Assembly: GCA_030562195.1 (NCBI GenBank)
Contig: JAUJPP010000003.1
Span: 22,723,398-22,787,397, forward strand
DNA: 64,000 nucleotides
Origin: Nipponacmea schrenckii
Taxonomy: Eukaryota > Mollusca > Gastropoda > Lottiidae
Direction of reading: 5' to 3'
In this document: in pieces, positions 11,564 through 23,172 of the stretch
Numbering within the stretch: the stretch's first letter is position 1
Layout of the letters: the number at the start of each line of letters is the position of its first letter
Notes under the pieces: generated by a model
The model's database searches: none
What the model was told of the DNA's origin: nothing
Seen by the model: the letters and a program-made list of their open reading frames with translations, nothing else
Made by a program: the position numbers and the translations under genes

Positions 11564-14125
11564 TCATTTATTAGTATCTAATTTCTGTTTCTTGGCATCA
11601 ATGATAACCAGATCATCATCATGTGGTTCATTATCTTCACAACCACCATTTGAGAGTCTTTTCTTCGATGGAGAGACACACCTTGCTGCACTCTCCTGTG
11701 ATCCCACATCCACAATCTTACTGGTGGCTGTTACAGTAACTGGCTGCTCCCCTGGAAATGACTTGTTAGATAATGTGATATTAAGAACTATTTGTTGTTC
11801 TTTTACTGTTTCGTTATTTCTTTCTTGTCTTTCTTCACAAACCAAACAACCTGTAATATAATTAGTGTAGATAATGCAAATTTTTATGACATCCCATGAA
11901 GATAACTATTCTGGTCACTTTCTCAAAAATTAAAAAGTATTTAAAAAATATATACCTGGCACATGCAACTTTTAGTTTGTTTATGATTAGGGCCATCAAT
12001 TCATTTTTATAATTAAATGCATAAGCCATTTTTGTTTGGAGCTTGGGAAATAATGCGTCAAAGGACATAACTCATTCCTTTGCTATCCATATAATGAACA
12101 GGCTTATATCGTATAAACTGGGCCTACCTGTTTCATTGTCTGTTGTAATATCTATATTTTTGAACCAGTGTTTAAATTTGGTAAGATCTTGCGCTTCCAG
12201 TTGATTTAACAGCATTTCAAATTTTCTTTGAGCGTTCGAGAAAGATATCTTGTTCGATGGTGATGATTCTAAAAGTAAAAGAAAAACATTATGTATAGCC
12301 ATATACGCCAACATTAACATGGTTGAGTTTTCATCCGATTTCAATGAAGCGTTTGTGTGGAATGATATCACGGAAGAGTTCCAACTAGACGATATTGCGA
12401 CTAACGGCATAAATTCGAATCATTATACTCACTAGAAATGTTAATTACATTACAAGATTTCAAGCGAGTTGATTTTTCCATTAACGGTTTTAGAATTATT
12501 GCCACTGGCTGATTGAAAACTCGTCAAAAACAGCGGGTTAGAACTATAGATATCTTATAGTTATAGACAGTAACAAAAAAATTGAACATTTCAAGAAAGT
12601 GCTTAAAAGTACATGTAGTTTCAAAGAAGTTGTTACTCGACACACGCCTATGATGAAGTAAAGAATTGTTGTGAAGCGTTTCAGTACCTTTTGTTGTTTG
12701 AACTTCCGTTTCATTATGACCACCCTTTTCTACATCAGAAGCATTATCATCAACGTCATTACCATCAGAAGAGCTTCCAGATTTCGATTCATTGTCATCA
12801 TCAAGATCAGTCATAGCATCACAACTATCTAAACCAGGCTCCACTTTAAAAGTACTCGTACTTTCGAAATGTAGGGGATTGGTTATGTTAGGGCCATATA
12901 TTTGCTGATATGCAAGCATTTTCCGAGAAGTGCGATAACTTTGTAAGTTTTGTAAATTTTCGTTTTTGGTTGAGTTATTATCAGACGTTACATTGTCCTG
13001 TACACTGTCGCTTAAATCAAAATCTTTATAAATTTGAAACGTATTATTTGAGATTAGGTGGGGTTCAGGTGTGGAATGGCGGGAATTCCTATCTGATGAC
13101 GTAAGAGACAGATCTTGTGGTGTTTCATCGACGTCATCGGTCGTCTGCTGTGTTGGAGTGACTCCCGTGATTTCACGCACCTGCCTCACCATGTCATTAA
13201 GTTTATTGATTCCCATGGCGATGTTTTTATACCATGATTGATTATCGGCGGGGTTGAACACATTGATTCCTAAATAGAATGGTGCGTAGGGGTAATTCAT
13301 GGTGGATATCCGTTTTGAGGCATACATTTTATATATTCTGACAGGATCTCTCTCTGGGGAGTCTGGCAGTGCGTATACCACGGGTTGACACTGTTTCAGA
13401 TACTGTAACGTACATCTCTGTAGCATCTGATCGGAAAAGGTAATATATTCTCTACCATTCTGGTCTCTGTCTAAGATCACATCACCCCATAACAGTTTTT
13501 TGTGCTCTGTCGCCTTCTTGAGTCTAAGGTACACCACGAACACGAAACACAACGTTTGAACGACGGAAGTCGGACTATATGGCCCCATTTCACGCGCCTC
13601 AAAGAGTCTGTCTAGTGTCTTGTCTTTTAAACTAGCGATGCTGTGTGGCGACTGGGGTTTTGAACCCTTTCCCATCTCTCTGAGTACCTTTTGTTTCAAT
13701 TTCAAAGTGTATCGAGTGTTCGCAAAACAGGAATCTCTGGTTAGTGATGATGGGTAACCGTTGATTTTTAGGAACCTTTCAATACTCGCCATCATTGAAC
13801 GCAAACTGCAGGGTTCATACTCAGTCTTATCAGTCTTTTTCACAATCATGAAGAAATTACATAGATGTTTATCCAATTCCATCTCGGGTATGTTTTGAGG
13901 TGATCGCGTTTCGTTAACGGACAGAAGATAACTCAGAAATATTTTCATATCAGCCCCCGTCTTACGATTAGTATGCTTGTTGTTGGAGTTGGTTGGGATG
14001 TGAGCGGTTTCGTCGGCCGCAGCCGCTGCTAAAGCAGCCAGTCCTGAATGTGAAATTGCACACCCCTCAATTTTGATTAAATTTGGGCTCATCAAGCCAT
14101 CATTCAGTTGGCGTTGGTCTTCCAT
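11564..14125 (-). CDS. gene B: Crypton-derived DUF3504 domain protein (621 aa)
   Basis: Three coding exons on the minus strand: 14125-12688, 12268-12128, 11850-11564, total 1866 bp, both introns phase 1. Residues about 55-310 are DUF3504-like: an N-terminal helical half, YLRLKKATEHKKLLWGD in the position of the first catalytic Arg block, then the SPERDPVRIYKMY and SWYKNIAMGIN segments that resemble QRICH1/KCTD1-type domains. The domain ends before the HxxR box, so the active site is incomplete. An Ala-rich stretch is near residues 25-37. PQDLSLT (about residue 336) is a PxDLS motif of the type that binds the CtBP corepressor, and FKVEPG (near 425) fits sumoylation. The 141-bp middle exon encodes the module ending HWFKN shared with genes A and C. 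An acceptor at 14136/14137 just upstream of the ATG implies a noncoding 5' exon. Nuclear transcriptional role is inferred. Confidence 0.83.
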
Positions 14126-14136
14126 TGTTGATGCTC

Positions 14137-16629
14137 CTGAAAATAAAAGAAATCAATTTTTATCACCCAATAAGGTATTCTTCAGTAGATATCGCTTGTA
14201 TGATAAAAAGTGTTATCTACTGCACTGTATATCCTATATGAGATAACGCTAGAAATATTCCATTATTATTTATTTCTTGATTAACTAACAATGATATTGG
14301 GTGATAAATAAAGTCTCAAACTCGTCTTTCTCGATTAGTTGATGCGATGAAGACCGTTTGTCTTATTTTTAAGTACAGTCACAGTAAAGAGGTTTTCTAA
14401 ACTATTTACATGTATTGGGGACACAGAAAGCATTGGTTTGCTCCATTAAAATTTCAATCAGATATCTGTGGTTCCTGCAATTCCTTTCAAACTACGAAAT
14501 CGATGAGGTCAATTCCGCAAATTCTGCCCGAAAATGCTTATTTTTAAGGTAAATGCAGGAATCACAGATTCCGATTAAAAATTCAAATGGTGCAAGTCGT
14601 TCCGATACACGTGCAATGTTTAAAACACCTTTCATTCGCTAAAATTGGTATTCAGCACCCTGGTGTGGTATCGAAATAAATAGCGTTCTTAAATGTAAAC
14701 CTATATATTGATTTCCGCTAAGGGATTAGTTTCAAGGACCGTATGCAGACCATTTCTAACTGTAAGATAGGCTTTCAATGATATTCTAATCAAGATGGTT
14801 ACAATATTTATACTGGTTATCACATAGCAGCGAAAATGAGGATCAATCTCTTACATTAGTGCTCACTTTTAAACTGTAACCTATTCAGTTGATTCGGAAT
14901 TGTCGTTATGAACGTCATTATGAAATATATCAGTTGAAATTGTACTTACAGTCTGTATACATTTTCTATCAGACATCCATAAAACACAAGGAAACTATGT
15001 TATCTCACAAGCTACTAGCGTCGTGATAAAACTCAATAATTGTAAATATCTTTACTCTAGTCCATATACTTGATATCAAAGCAAATAATACTATACAGTA
15101 GCCGCTTTTATCAAGACCTTTTGCTCTTTGATCTTGTCCACTAGGTAAAGATACTTGGGAGACTTTTACCAGTTTGTGTGTAAAAATATTTTGATAATAT
15201 TAAAATATATCTTTTGAAATTATCATTTAAGAATTGTATTTCAACTACAACTAATCTATATTCATACGAAACGTCATGGATTAAAAGTCTTGTGAATCGT
15301 GTCTACTAACCGCTGGAGGGTGATATTTAAACATCAGTATGATGATATATGTGATAACTCGGTTTATTACACTCATGCCTAGACAACACGTGACAGGCAA
15401 TTTATAAGTTGGATACCCCAGGGAACCAGTACCCTTAATATATTACTATAAGTCAATATAATTTTTCATTCATGTTACAATCGTAGGCCACGAAGAAAAC
15501 TTCATTATTTATACGGAATTTTCGAGAATAATTCAGATGACAAACCTATCAAAAGTCTTTGGGTAACATCAAACATTCCGGAAAAATATAAAACTTGAGA
15601 TGTTAAAAATAGGTGCAAAGATTCCCGATGCTTCAACCATTTTTTCGGGGGTTGAAGTGTTTGCTTGACTGGAAGATTAGATTGAGACAAAGAATTTCTC
15701 TCTTCGGGGTCACTCCATTTTGAATATTAACAATAAATACGAAAATACAATAAAAACTGAATAATATATTTTGATGAATGGCTTGTCATATAATACATTT
15801 ATTTATTAATAAGAATAAATTTCGTTCTTAAAGCTGATCTTATATCGAAATAAAAAGCCCGGAGAAACGTAACAGGCCCCTCAAATAAATATATATCAAG
15901 ATTACAAGATTTTAAAACAAAGATTGCCAGTGCCCACGAGTTTTGGTAACATATTTAGATGCTACTTATTGGAAGTTCATGTACTTTTGTTATATCATAA
16001 ATGTAATTTTTCACAATATTGGATTTTCGATTCTGAAGATTCCTTTAGTTTGAACTCTTAAACTAAATTCAATGTCGCACGGCAAACTTCGTTTCGAGGA
16101 ACTGATTTACAAGGCATATGACGTCTGAAATTAACGTTATTTTAGATTTTGTTTAAATTAATTCCAATCTTCTTCAGAAAGTACGGCATATCCATGTTTA
16201 TAAATTGAATCCCCTTACCGTGTATATGTTATTGGTATTAAAAGTGGTATAAGAAAGACAGAATGCTATATATGTATGATATTTATTGGAGATATTGAGG
16301 CCAATTTGATATGAAATTTAACCAGCTGTTTGAATACGTGAATTATCTTATATTTTGAATATTCTTGTCTTATCTTTAAGCTCATATCAGAATATATTCC
16401 GATTTTCATGACCTACTAGGCCAGTCCTGAGTGGTAAACAAGATGGTCAATTTTATTAGCTCTCGAAAAACCACCTTCAAAAACACTTATTGTGCCTACC
16501 GAATTTAAACGTTGGTCTTGATCTAATTTTTTTTTTGTAAAAGGCAGAGTAACTGAAGTCGTTTCCGAAGGATCTTGGAGACTTGTTGTAGCAAGAAACA
16601 GAGTTGCCCAGTCAAGTGATTCAAGGTAT
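14137..16629. other. 5' flank of gene B, no other gene seen
   Basis: Begins with the splice acceptor of the gene B start exon (minus strand, CAG at 14139-14137). A possible noncoding first exon ends at 14950, where the minus strand reads ACT followed by GTAAGT; I hold this loosely. The remainder is AT-rich with no recognisable exon, RNA gene or repeat. Confidence 0.4.
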
Positions 16630-16880
16630 TTTAGTTCACAGCTAGATGATGTACTTCTAAATAATCAGCTAAATGATACCATTCTTTTTAGTATTAAACT
16701 AAATAATACAACCCTTCTTGGGCACTAAGGTAAATGATTCCACATTAAGGTACGACACTTCTTGGTACAGAGCTAAATGATATGAGACGTCTGTATGTTA
16801 AGCTAATGGTTGGACTATGACATTTCTTGTTACTCAGCTAAATGGTACGTTACTTCTTTTACTGATGTACTAAATGGTGA
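16630..16880. repeat. degenerate minisatellite, about 30-35-bp unit
   Basis: Successive imperfect units share CAGCTAAATGATAC followed by an ACTTCTTGGTAC-like segment, from about 16633 to 16877. Roughly seven units are recognisable. No reading frame runs through it. Confidence 0.45.
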
Positions 16881-17586
16881 GCTCTCGGTCTTAGAGAAAC
16901 GAATCCGTTTGAAAATTTATAATATTAAAGGATACTAATTAAGACTTTCTTTATGAAGATTGTCCAACAACCTAGGTTTGGTCTAGATCCGAAGAACTGC
17001 TGTTATATAAATAGGGTGTGTACGAGTGTATTGTACTGGTTAATAAATGAGTTATCGAGATTATAAGATATTAAAATCGTGTCATGAGAAATCTGCCTTC
17101 TGCTCTTGTGAATTTTTTCCTGACTGATAACGACTTGAATATCACATTTATATTTCTCATCGCTCTCGATACAAATAAACTAATTGTTTTTTTTTTAATA
17201 TTTTCAACTCATATATGTGCCTTTGTATGTTTGCCTTTCTACTTTTTTTTCTGGTGCTCGATGTCACTCTCAGGTGGTGATATTTTCTAAGGTAAAGACC
17301 CAGGAAGACTAGTAGAAAAGGTCAGTATTTGACAACATGTAGTAGCTAATTACGACACGAATATTAGAATAAATCAAATAATTGCCGTTCAGATTACTCG
17401 AAATAACATCAGAAAAAGCACGCTGCAGAAAACACTAGGATTTGTTACTCATCTTCAAAATATCAAACTATAACTATTATTACAGCCATCTTTCTTCCAT
17501 CACAAAAGTTTGTAAACGTAGAAATTCGATTGGATTGTACGCAATGGAATGCCACCATTCTGAGGCTTCCTCTGGAAAAAATTAGC

Positions 17587-19531
17587 AAAGATAGCTTGCT
17601 AGGCAAGGTAACATACGCCCACTGGCAGCATTGAATTTGAAAAATAAATTGAGCAATGACTCAAAAACATTCACTAAATGGATATTGAATTCAAGGGCAA
17701 AAACTCAAAAACACCAAGTTTCATCAAAATCCATTGAAAATTGAAGCTTCTATTGAACCCACAATAAAATTTTGACACAATCTTACTAAGTCAAGGCCAA
17801 TAACTAAAAAACTGTTCATCGCAAAATCTTCAAATTCGAACTTGACCGTTGTCTTATCAATTCCAATGCTCACACCAAGTTTCATTTAAACCATTGAAAA
17901 TTGTAGCTTCTATTTTGTCTACAACAAATATAGAGGCAGCGGCAATAACTCCAAAACTGTTTATCGCAAAATCGTCCAAATCGAACTTGACCGCCCTCTT
18001 ATCAATTCCAATGCTCATACCAAGTTTCATTAAAATCCATAGATAATTGTAACTTCTATAGTGTCTACAGAAAATGGATTTTTACGCAATTTTACTTAGT
18101 CAAGGGCAATTACTCATAAACTATTCATCAAAAAATCGTCAAATTTGAATTTCTGATAAAAACTGTAGCCTATATCGTGGATATAACCCAAATTTGACGC
18201 GTTTTTTACTAAGTCAAGGGCAATAACTCAAAATCTGTTCATTCGATAATTTCCATTTTGGAACTTGACCGAGATATCATCAATATATACATGTATACCA
18301 AGTTTCATTAAGATCGGATAAAAACTGTAGCCTCTATCGTGGATACAACCCTAATTTGATGCGTTTTTACTAAGTCAAGGCAATAACTCAAAATCCGTTC
18401 ATGCAATGATTTCCATTTTTTACCTTGACAGAGATATCATCAATATATACATGTATACCAAGTTTCATTAAGATCAGATAAAAACTGTAGCCTCTATTGT
18501 GGATACAACCCAAATTTGACGCGTTTTTACTAAGTCAAGTGCAATAACTCAAAAAATGTGCATGCGATAATTTCATTTTCGAACTTGACCGAGATATCAT
18601 CAATATATACATGTATTCCAAGTTTCCTTAAGATCGGATAAAAACTGTAGCCTCTATTGTGGATACAACCCAAATTTGACGCGTTTTTACTAAGTCAAGT
18701 GCAATAACTCATAAAACCGTTCATGCGATAATTACCATTTTCGAACTTGACCGAGATATCATCAATATATACATGTATACCAAGTTTCATTAAGATTGGA
18801 TAAAAACTGTAGCTTCTATCGTGAATACAACCCAAATTTGACGCGTTTTTACTAAGTCAAGGGCAATAACTCAAAATCCGTTCATTCGATAATTTCAATT
18901 TTCGAACTTGACCGAGATATCATCAATATATACATGTATACCAAGTTTCATTAAGATCGGATAAAAACTGTAGCCTCTATTGTGGACACAACCCAAATTT
19001 GACGCGTTTTTATTAAGTCAAGGGCAATAACTCAAAAACCCTTCATGCGAAAATTTCCATTTTCGAACTTGACCGAGATATCATCAATATATACATGTAT
19101 ACCAAGTTTCATTAAGATCGGATAAAAACTGTAGCCTCTATTGTGGATACAACCCAAATTTGACACGTTCTTACTAAGTCAAGGGCAATAACTAAAAACC
19201 GTTCATGTGAAAATTTCCATTTTCGAACTTGACCGAGATATCATCAATATATACATGTTTACAAAGTTTCATTAAGATCGGATAAAAACTGTAGCCTCTA
19301 TTGTGGATACAACCCAAATTTGACGCGTTTTTACTAAGTCAAGTGCAAGAACTAAAAAAACCGTTCATGCGATAATTTCCATTTCCATAATATCCATATA
19401 CATGTATACCAAGTTTCATTAAGATCGGATAAAAACTGTAGCCTCTATCGTGGATAGGACAAATGTGGACGGACGGACGGACGGGGGCGACGGCAATATA
19501 CGTCCACATTTCCATGTGGGCGTATAAAAAT
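17587..19531 (+). mobile_element. pearl-like / Helitron-like element, copy 1
   Basis: Starts with AAAGATAGCTTGC and CATACGCCCAC. It continues through about 500 bp of diverged units and then a core of 160-161-bp tandem units (landmark TACATGTATACCAAG at about 18288, 18448, 18608, 18769, 18931, 19092 and 19252). It ends with an ACGG microsatellite (19457-19490) and a hairpin-forming end, TACGTCCACAT / ATGTGGGCGTA, followed by TAAAAATG. This layout matches what I recall of molluscan pearl elements, thought to be non-autonomous Helitron relatives. The GGGCAATAACTC segment recurs in each unit. No coding capacity. Copy 2 is in the same orientation 700 bp further on. Confidence 0.75.
18180..19450 (+). 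repeat. 160-bp tandem repeat core, array 1
   Basis: About eight head-to-tail units of 160-161 bp, most differing by a few bases. Each unit contains GACCGAGATATCATC, TACATGTATACC, AAAACTGTAGCC, TTTGACGCG and AAGGGCAATAACTC. The last unit is truncated before the ACGG microsatellite. Confidence 0.85.
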
Positions 19532-19570
19532 GTTTTTCTTTTTCTAGTTTTTGAAGTATGAGTGGTATTT

Positions 19571-20277
19571 CGTAGCGACATCATCCTTCCAATATGTCAT
19601 GCATGCAATCAGGAGGCAGACCTCGAGTTACATGGAAATTCTTCAGATCATTCAAAGGAGAATCATGTTTGATGCCATGCATAAGATTGCCAGGTTGACT
19701 TTTTACTTGCTCCACATGAGCGGTGTAATTTAATTTATCGCTCAATTCAAACTGACTAGGATCATGATTGGTCTGTATTTGTTCAGGGCTAGCCATGCAA
19801 AATCTACAAATTTTGTGTACATTACTTCCAAAACTTTCTGTAAACCCACCAATTTGATGACTACCCAAATTATCCCCACAAACAAAGGCTAATGTGCCAT
19901 GCAACTTTTCTGTCATATTTGGAATATCTATGCCCTCATTCTCCAAAACTTTTAAATCATAAATAAGTGGTTCTAAAATTTTTAAATCCAACATTCTTCA
20001 ATACGGTATTAGGACAAAGCAAACATAGTTGTATTGTTTTTAATTCTGACCTGTGCCAGGGGAGAATATTCGCCAAATTAAAGTAAATTGCTGCTATTTT
20101 ATGTATTCCTCTCTTAGACCCAAGAGGATTTACAACTTCAAACTCGTCAAAGTACAATATAACTTGCAATGCATGCACACAGGAAGAGAACATTTCATTC
20201 TCTTTAAAATAGTTACCATGATTAAAATCTACCAAAACACCTTGTCTTGATGGTGGTAGAGGATTGACCACATCCTG
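19571..20277 (-). pseudogene. decayed CMC/EnSpm-like transposase fragment
   Basis: Minus-strand coding remnant trapped between the two pearl-like elements. It reads DVVNPLPPSRQG, FDEFEVVNPLGSKRG, then after a frameshift near 19985 continues ILEPLIYDL, GTLAFVCGDNLGSHQIGGF, CRFCMAS and GLPPDCMHDILEG, where it stops. These blocks resemble a DDE-type transposase widespread in aquatic invertebrates, probably of the CMC/EnSpm group; the subgroup is from memory and uncertain. About 230 residues of a much longer protein remain, so it is inactive. The frame runs on across the border into copy 2 of the repeat, which is coincidental read-through or a capture scar. Confidence 0.6.
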
Positions 20278-22073
20278 AAAGATAGCTTGCCAGGCAAGGT
20301 AACATACGCCCACTGGCAGCATTGAATTTGAAAAATAAATAGAGCAATGACTCAAAAACATTCACTAAATGGATATTGAAGTCAAGGGCAAAAACTCAAA
20401 AACACCAAGTTTCATCAAAATCCATTGAAAATTGTAGCTTCTATTGAACCCACAATAAAATTTTGACACAATCTTACTAAGTCAAGGCCAATAACTAAAA
20501 AATTGTTCATCGCAAAATCTTCAAATTCGAACTTGACCGTTGTCTTATCAATTCCAATGCTCACACCAAGTTTTATTTAAATCCATTGAAAATTGTAGCT
20601 TCTATTTTGTCTACAACAAATACAGAGGCAGGGGCAATAACTCCAAAACTGTTTATCACAAAATCGTCCAAATCGAACTTGACCGCCCTCTTATCAATTC
20701 CAATGCTCATACCAAGTTTCATTAAAATCCATAGATAATTGTAGCTTCTATAGTGTCTACAGAAAATGAATTTTTACGCAATTTTACTTAGTCAAGGGCA
20801 ATTACTCATAAACTATTCATAAAAAAATCGTCAAATTTGAATTTCTGATAAAAACTGTAGCCTATATCGTGGATATAACCCAAATTTGACGCGTTTTTAC
20901 TAAGTCAAGGGCAATAACTCAAAATCTGTTCATTCGATAATTTCCATTTTGGAACTTGACCGAGATATCATCAATATATACATGTATACCAAGTTTCATT
21001 AAGATCAGATAAAAACCGTAGCCTTTATTGTGGATACAACCCAAATTTGACGCGTTTTTACTAAGTCAAGTGCAATAACTCAAAAACCGTTCATGCGATA
21101 ATTTCCATTTTCGAACTTGACCGAGATATCATCAATATATACATGTATACCAAGTTTCATTAAGATCGGATAAAAACTGTAGCTTCTATCGTGAATACAA
21201 CCCAAATTTGACGCGTTTTTACTAAGTCAAGGGCAATAACTCAAAATCTGTTCATTTGATAATTTCAATTTTTGAACTTGACCGAGATATCATCAATATA
21301 TTCATGTATACCAAGTTTCATTAAAATCGATAAAAACTGTAGCCTCTATTGTGGATACAACCCAAATTTGACGCGTTTTTACTAAGTCAAGGGCAATAAC
21401 TCAAAAACCGTTCATGCGAAAATTTCCATTTTCAAACTTGACCGAGATATCATCAATATATACATGTATACCAAGTTTCATTAAGATCGGATAAAAACTG
21501 TAGCCTCTATTGTGGATACAACCCAAATTTGACGCGTTTTTACTAAGTCAAGAGCAATAACTCAAAATCCATTCATTCGATAATTTCCATTTTCGAACTT
21601 GACCGAGATATCATCAATATATACATGTATACCAAGTTTCATTAAGATCGGATAAAAACTGTAGCCTGTATTGTGGATACAACCCAAATTTGACGCGTTT
21701 TTGCTAAGTCAAGGGCAATAACTCAAAAACCGTTCATGCGAAAATTTCCATTTTCGAACTTGACCGAGATATCATCAATATATACATGTATACCAAGTTT
21801 CATTAAGATTGGATAAAAACTGTAGCCTCTATTGTGGATACAACCCAAATTTGACGCGTTTTTACTAAGTCAAGTGCAATAACTCAAAAACCGTTCATGC
21901 GATAATTTCCATTTTCGAACTTGACCGAGATATCATCAATATATACATGTATACCAAGTTTCATTAAGATCGGATAAAAACTGTAGCCTCTATCGTGGAT
22001 ACAACAAATGTGGACGGACCGGGGGGGGACGGCAAAATATACGTCCACATTTCCATGTGGGCGTATAAAAATG
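20278..22073 (+). mobile_element. pearl-like / Helitron-like element, copy 2
   Basis: Same structure and orientation as the copy at 17587-19531. Its first 600 bp are nearly identical to that copy. The core holds 160-161-bp units (landmarks at about 20978, 21138, 21298, 21460, 21620, 21781, 21943), then a shortened ACGG/G-rich tract (22013-22033) and the same terminal hairpin and TAAAAATG end. The high similarity points to a recent duplication or recent homogenisation. Confidence 0.75.
20870..22005 (+). repeat. 160-bp tandem repeat core, array 2
   Basis: About seven head-to-tail units of 160-161 bp, same consensus as array 1. Differences are scattered single bases such as AAAATCTG versus AAAACCG before TTCATGCG. 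Confidence 0.85.
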
Positions 22074-23172
22074 GTAAGGCCACAGTCTCAATGTCGAGGG
22101 CTCTGATTGGTAGTATTCGCTGACGTACTATCCAATCACGTTACGGTAGCCATTCATACGAGAAAGGTGACCATTAAAGTGTTAAAGTATAAGACGAAGT
22201 TCTTCATAACTTGGTATTGTGCTGAAATTCGCTAAATTGAGTGGGGGAGGCTTAACCAACAACAAAAACCAAACCAAATTATGACTTAAAGCTTTTTTTC
22301 AAAAATAAATTTGTGGCACTGATCATTTGATTTAACGATAACAATTGGAAGCAAAACAGTAACAATTTTTACACAAATTATACAATACACAGACACACCG
22401 TCTGAAAATTTTTAACAAAAATTTACGAAGAATAAACGGATTAACTGATATAGGTCTTCCCCGATGTGTTCAATGTGTCAGTCTGAACGTTTGTTGGAAA
22501 AAAATTCATATAATCCTTCAAGCTATACATTCGTGTGAATATTTATTATACCAATTCACAGAGCTTTTTGTCAGCTATGCCTAACCAAACGAGTTTTCAG
22601 AATAAAAATAAACTCTCCAATCTTCAGGATCGGTTTGCCTATCCCCAATTTCCAGGTCGTAGCAGCGATTTTCTATGGTTTCACATTGACAAAGGATTAT
22701 AACTGATACGAAAAGCTAGAATTAAGCTCTTTCAGTTAGTAAAAAAATATTTGTTATGAAACAAAAAACACTTCACGTATACACTTTGATACTGTTTTGA
22801 TTTCACAGAAGGTTATTTTTTTTTTACTTTACATGTGTATAGAGGACATATTATATTTGCTCTTTGATGATTCCCGATAAAAGATTTCATAAAAAGTGCA
22901 AGTTGCACAACCCTTGCACATTCAAACTTCTAACATTTTTTGAATACCTTTAAGTTAAGTAAATGAATGAATAATAACTCTTTTAAATTTTATAAAATTC
23001 TCAAAAATAAAACTTTGCAAAAATGAACAATGTGTTTGTAATATGTGTGGGAAATGTCAAATCTACAATCTCGATTGGTTTCAATTACCAAGACTTTAAT
23101 TATGTGCAAGTTGAATCCCCTGATAAGACCTGATAAATTGTTCACAGTCGAACTTAATCTAATTCACAACCT
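22074..23172. other. 3' flank of gene C
   Basis: No exon recognised. A minus-strand AATAAA at 22542-22547 lies about 625 nt after the gene C stop and could end its transcript. Near 22105-22140 an inverted pair of CCAAT-type boxes flanks CTGACGTAC, a promoter-like group with no gene attached that I can see. Confidence 0.4.

Noticed and set aside
16060..17300. Possible membrane protein frame at 17084-17290 (Phe/Leu-rich)
   Set aside because: Hydrophobicity arises from poly-T runs; there is no splice partner or homology.
19581..20361. Intact transposase gene
   Set aside because: A frameshift near 19985, truncation at both ends and fusion with repeat sequence show it is a remnant.
17587..22073. 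CRISPR-like array
   Set aside because: Units are 160 bp with no short repeat/unique spacer alternation, there are no cas genes, and the genome is eukaryotic.
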